The notes beneath the pieces were generated by a model, which worked only from the letters and a program-made list of their open reading frames with translations, searched no databases and was not told where the DNA came from. 14,363 bases of DNA from an uncultured Pseudomonadota bacterium (GTDB lineage: Bacteria > Pseudomonadota > Gammaproteobacteria > Burkholderiales > SG8-41): assembly GCA_946885605.1 (NCBI GenBank), contig CAMPGR010000099.1, forward strand, positions 1 to 14,363, in the 5' to 3' direction. Of this stretch, positions 13,421 through 14,363 are shown in pieces. Every line of letters begins with the position of its first letter. The first letter of the stretch is position 1. Position numbers and translations under genes: made by a program.

Positions 13421-13433
13421 AATCAGGACGCTA
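13421..13433 (+). promoter_or_regulatory. Weak IHF-like site between the two enhancer sites
   Basis: AATCAGGACGCTA matches the IHF consensus WATCARNNNNTTR except for one base (C for T). It lies between the two TGTC/GACA-type sites. A single mismatch in this short consensus can occur by chance, so this is only a possible second bend site. Confidence 0.2.
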
Positions 13434-13490
13434 GCGGCGCAGAGTGCCGCTCTGTGGTCGTATAGCGACAACGCACGGCAGCCGCGTGCG
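13433..13490. repeat. Two further short inverted repeats after the regulator gene
   Basis: AGCGGC/GCCGCT pairs 13433-13438 with 13446-13451 around a 7-nt loop. CGCACG/CGTGCG pairs 13472-13477 with 13485-13490, also around a 7-nt loop. Neither is followed by a T-run. They flank enhancer site 2 and could shape the DNA, or help end transcription of the regulator by an unlisted mechanism. Confidence 0.35.
13453..13470. promoter_or_regulatory. Putative GlrR enhancer site 2 (TGTG-N10-GACA)
   Basis: TGTG (13453-13456), ten bases, GACA (13467-13470) matches the GlrR motif at seven of eight positions. Read on the minus strand it begins TGTCGCTATACG, against TGTCGCTGATACG in site 1, so the likeness extends into the spacer. 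The two sites are 65 bp apart, close to six helical turns, which puts them on about the same face of the DNA. Confidence 0.5.
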
Positions 13491-13503
13491 CGGGAGGGTC
13501 CGC

Positions 13504-13516
13504 TAACCACCTGATT
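13504..13516 (-). promoter_or_regulatory. Perfect IHF consensus between enhancer sites and sigma54 promoter
   Basis: On the minus strand the bases read AATCAGGTGGTTA, an exact match to WATCARNNNNTTR. The site is centred about 51 bp before the predicted start, between the enhancer sites and the -24 box. This is where IHF bends DNA at many NtrC-type promoters so that the bound activator can touch sigma54 polymerase. Confidence 0.55.
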
Positions 13517-13534
13517 CTGCAAGCCCCATGTAAC

Positions 13535-13550
13535 CGGTACGCACCTTGCT
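13535..13550 (+). promoter_or_regulatory. Strong sigma54 (-24/-12) promoter
   Basis: CGGTACGCACCTTGCT has GG (13536-13537) and GC (13548-13549) exactly ten bases apart. It differs from the consensus TGGCACGNNNNTTGCW at only two fixed positions (C for T, T for C). The predicted start is near 13561. With two enhancer-like sites and an IHF match upstream and a sigma54 activator encoded next door, this is likely a real enhancer-dependent promoter reading toward the small genes on the right. Confidence 0.65.
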
Positions 13551-13560
13551 TCGTGTCTTT

Positions 13561-13671
13561 CACGCGCGTAGGACAGTGCGGTTCGGGCGCGTAGGTCTTC
13601 GGATGACAATGGTTTGTGAGGTCTTCGGGGCGTTTTCCACTCACGCTGCCCGCCGTGCGGGCCGAAAAGTC
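13561..13671 (+). other. Predicted 5' leader of the sigma54 transcript, unexplained
   Basis: From the predicted start to the first possible downstream ATG pair lie about 110 nt with no supported gene. It contains repeated blocks, GCGCGTAGG twice and AGGTCTTCGG twice. A GC-rich stem GCCCGC-CGT-GCGGGC (13648-13662) is followed by GAAAAG rather than a T-run. It may be an untranslated leader or part of a small RNA. The whole span 13384-13671 has no recognisable gene. Confidence 0.3.
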
Positions 13672-13857
13672 ATGATGAAAGCGAGTTTTGACGAAGCATT
13701 TGCGAAGCAACTTTCCCCCCGCACGTTGATGCCCGCGGAAGCGTGCAGCGAGCTCGGGCTCACATCGCGGCGCCCGCGGCCGGCGAACTGGCTTGCGCGC
13801 TGGCTGCCTGCTTTACGGCGTTGGCTTGCGCGCCGCGATGTTCGCGCACATGGTTGA
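13672..13857 (+). CDS. Small hypothetical ORF (61 aa), doubtful
   Basis: The frame starts with two consecutive ATGs (13672 and 13675) and encodes 61 residues beginning MMKASFDEAFAKQLSPRTLM. The C-terminal half is basic and amphipathic, with repeated W-L-R (WLARWLPALRRWLARR, 39-54). In-frame ATGs at 13603 and 13609 would give a longer product. No good ribosome site is visible; GAAAAG lies 4 nt upstream. It is the first ORF that the proposed sigma54 transcript would meet. Its stop overlaps a possible ATG (13850) of the next frame by 8 nt. I recognise no family, and chance openness in GC-rich DNA is a fair alternative. Confidence 0.3.
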   Translation: MMKASFDEAFAKQLSPRTLMPAEACSELGLTSRRPRPANWLARWLPALRRWLARRDVRAHG

Positions 13858-13885
13858 CTCCGAAGAATCCGGACCCCATGAGACC

Positions 13886-14188
13886 ATGACTGCTCATCAA
13901 GCAGTAAGACAGGGCGAGCGTAACCCCCCTTCCGAGCGGAACGGCGGCATGCTCTACCCGCTACTCCTCGTTGCTGCGATCGCGATCATCGTGTTCAGCA
14001 TTATCGGGATCGCGACCATGACCGGGATCCTGCCGAACGCCGTGAATCGCGATGGCGCGGTGCGTCCGAGCGCGACCCACGAGCAGACGGACGGCAGGCC
14101 GGCGCGCATCGAGGCGCCCTCGCGCGAGCGCGTGCCGCAGCCTGGCAACCCGCGGAGCGCGATGGTGCTCCCCGCGTGGTACGCATAG
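13886..14188 (+). CDS. Small single-pass membrane protein, hypothetical
   Basis: This 100-residue protein has a polar N-terminus and one strong membrane segment at about 23-46 (LYPLLLVAAIAIIVFSIIGI). A Pro/Arg/Glu-rich tail, probably periplasmic, runs to the C-terminus. The N-terminal layout, ending in ATMTGILPNA, recalls the anchor of betaproteobacterial glycine-zipper 2TM envelope proteins, but the glycine-zipper part is absent, so this may be a shortened relative. The start is uncertain: ATG 13886 was chosen for a normal pre-membrane length, but 13850 (8-nt overlap with the previous ORF) and 13950 are possible. No start has a clear ribosome site. It lies downstream of the predicted sigma54 promoter on the same strand. 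Function is unknown. Confidence 0.5.
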   Translation: MTAHQAVRQGERNPPSERNGGMLYPLLLVAAIAIIVFSIIGIATMTGILPNAVNRDGAVRPSATHEQTDGRPARIEAPSRERVPQPGNPRSAMVLPAWYA

Positions 14189-14219
14189 GCGGGTTCGCCG
14201 CGCACGCATGAACGGGGGC

Positions 14220-14236
14220 CCGGGTTATTATCCCGG
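14220..14236 (+). repeat. Short hairpin before the ribosome site of the last gene
   Basis: CCGGG (14220-14224) and CCCGG (14232-14236) pair around TTATTAT. The stem ends 4 nt before a strong Shine-Dalgarno (AAGGAGGA, 14241-14248). It could affect translation of the downstream gene or stabilise an mRNA end. It has no T-run after it. Confidence 0.3.
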
Positions 14237-14254
14237 ACCGAAGGAGGAAAAATA

Positions 14255-14363
14255 GTGTTGCGACCCCGCTCCCCCTTGTTGGGAATCGTGCTCGTGTGCG
14301 CCGCGTGCGCCGCGCAGCCGCGCATGGGCGAGCCCACGCGCCCGTCCCAGCCCGCATCAACCC
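14255..14363 (+). CDS. Partial N-terminus of a probable lipoprotein
   Basis: An open frame of 36 codons starts with GTG at 14255 and runs off the right edge. The start is well supported by AAGGAGGA (14241-14248), 6 nt upstream; TTG 14258 is an alternative. The N-terminus is Arg-rich, followed by the hydrophobic LLGIVLV (8-14) and CAAC, with Cys18 as a candidate acylated Cys. The -3 position is Cys rather than the usual Leu, so the lipobox is imperfect. A Pro/Arg-rich linker follows. It is 66 nt after the small membrane protein and may belong to the same proposed sigma54-controlled envelope unit. The mature domain is not visible. Confidence 0.55.
   Translation, partial: MLRPRSPLLGIVLVCAACAAQPRMGEPTRPSQPAST

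Noticed and set aside
13554..13575. A third TGTC/GACA pair
   Set aside because: The half-sites are 14 bases apart rather than 10, and the pair lies over the predicted transcript start, so it does not fit the enhancer pattern.
13423..13710. A 95-codon minus-strand ORF across the promoter region
   Set aside because: It has no ribosome site or domain, and it runs through the conserved-looking regulatory motifs.
1..14363. tRNA, rRNA, CRISPR, transposon ends or phage genes
   Set aside because: No cloverleaf, regularly spaced repeats, transposase or integrase motifs were seen in any gap or frame.

Overview
The window is high-GC DNA, densely coded with short or overlapping gene junctions. It suggests a betaproteobacterium, probably Burkholderiales or a related uncultured lineage. 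The reasons are two Bug/TctC-type periplasmic receptors, a family greatly expanded there, an MlaC protein, and a GlrK / QseG-like lipoprotein / GlrR signalling trio. This assignment is an inference from gene content.

Left half (1-8823): two divergent transcription units share the promoter region 2317-2467. The minus-strand unit encodes a Bug receptor, an alpha/beta hydrolase resembling 2,6-dihydroxypseudooxynicotine hydrolase, and the start of a probable sugar-phosphate-isomerase-type TIM-barrel gene that runs off the left edge. The plus-strand unit is a tight six-gene operon: MenB/BadI-like crotonase, CaiB/BaiF CoA-transferase, methylmalonyl-CoA-epimerase-like VOC protein, a second Bug receptor, CocE/NonD-type hydrolase and an Ldh-family NAD(P)-dependent 2-hydroxyacid dehydrogenase. 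Together they look like an accessory pathway that captures an organic acid, hydrolyses ester, amide or C-C bonds, and processes the acid as a CoA thioester. The substrate cannot be named from sequence.

Middle (8824-9947): a stand-alone mlaC-like gene is flanked by two non-coding stretches. The second, 9621-9947, carries a good sigma70-type promoter overlapping a partial sigma54-like element, followed by a hairpin-rich leader of about 240 nt.

Right half (9948-14363): a histidine kinase, a lipoprotein and a sigma54-activating response regulator are joined by ATGA stop/start overlaps, as in the enterobacterial glrK-qseG-glrR operon. Just after the regulator gene is what looks like a complete enhancer-dependent promoter. 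It has a perfect TGTC-N10-GACA palindrome (the motif known for enterobacterial GlrR), a second near-copy 65 bp on, a perfect IHF consensus, and a strong -24/-12 sigma54 element. The predicted transcript would start near 13561 and run into small, unrecognised envelope-type genes: a weak 61-codon ORF, a single-pass membrane protein, and a possible lipoprotein cut by the right edge. This putative GlrR/sigma54/IHF unit is the most interesting feature of the window.

No tRNA, rRNA, CRISPR array, insertion sequence or phage gene was seen. No convincing intrinsic terminator with a U-tract was found.
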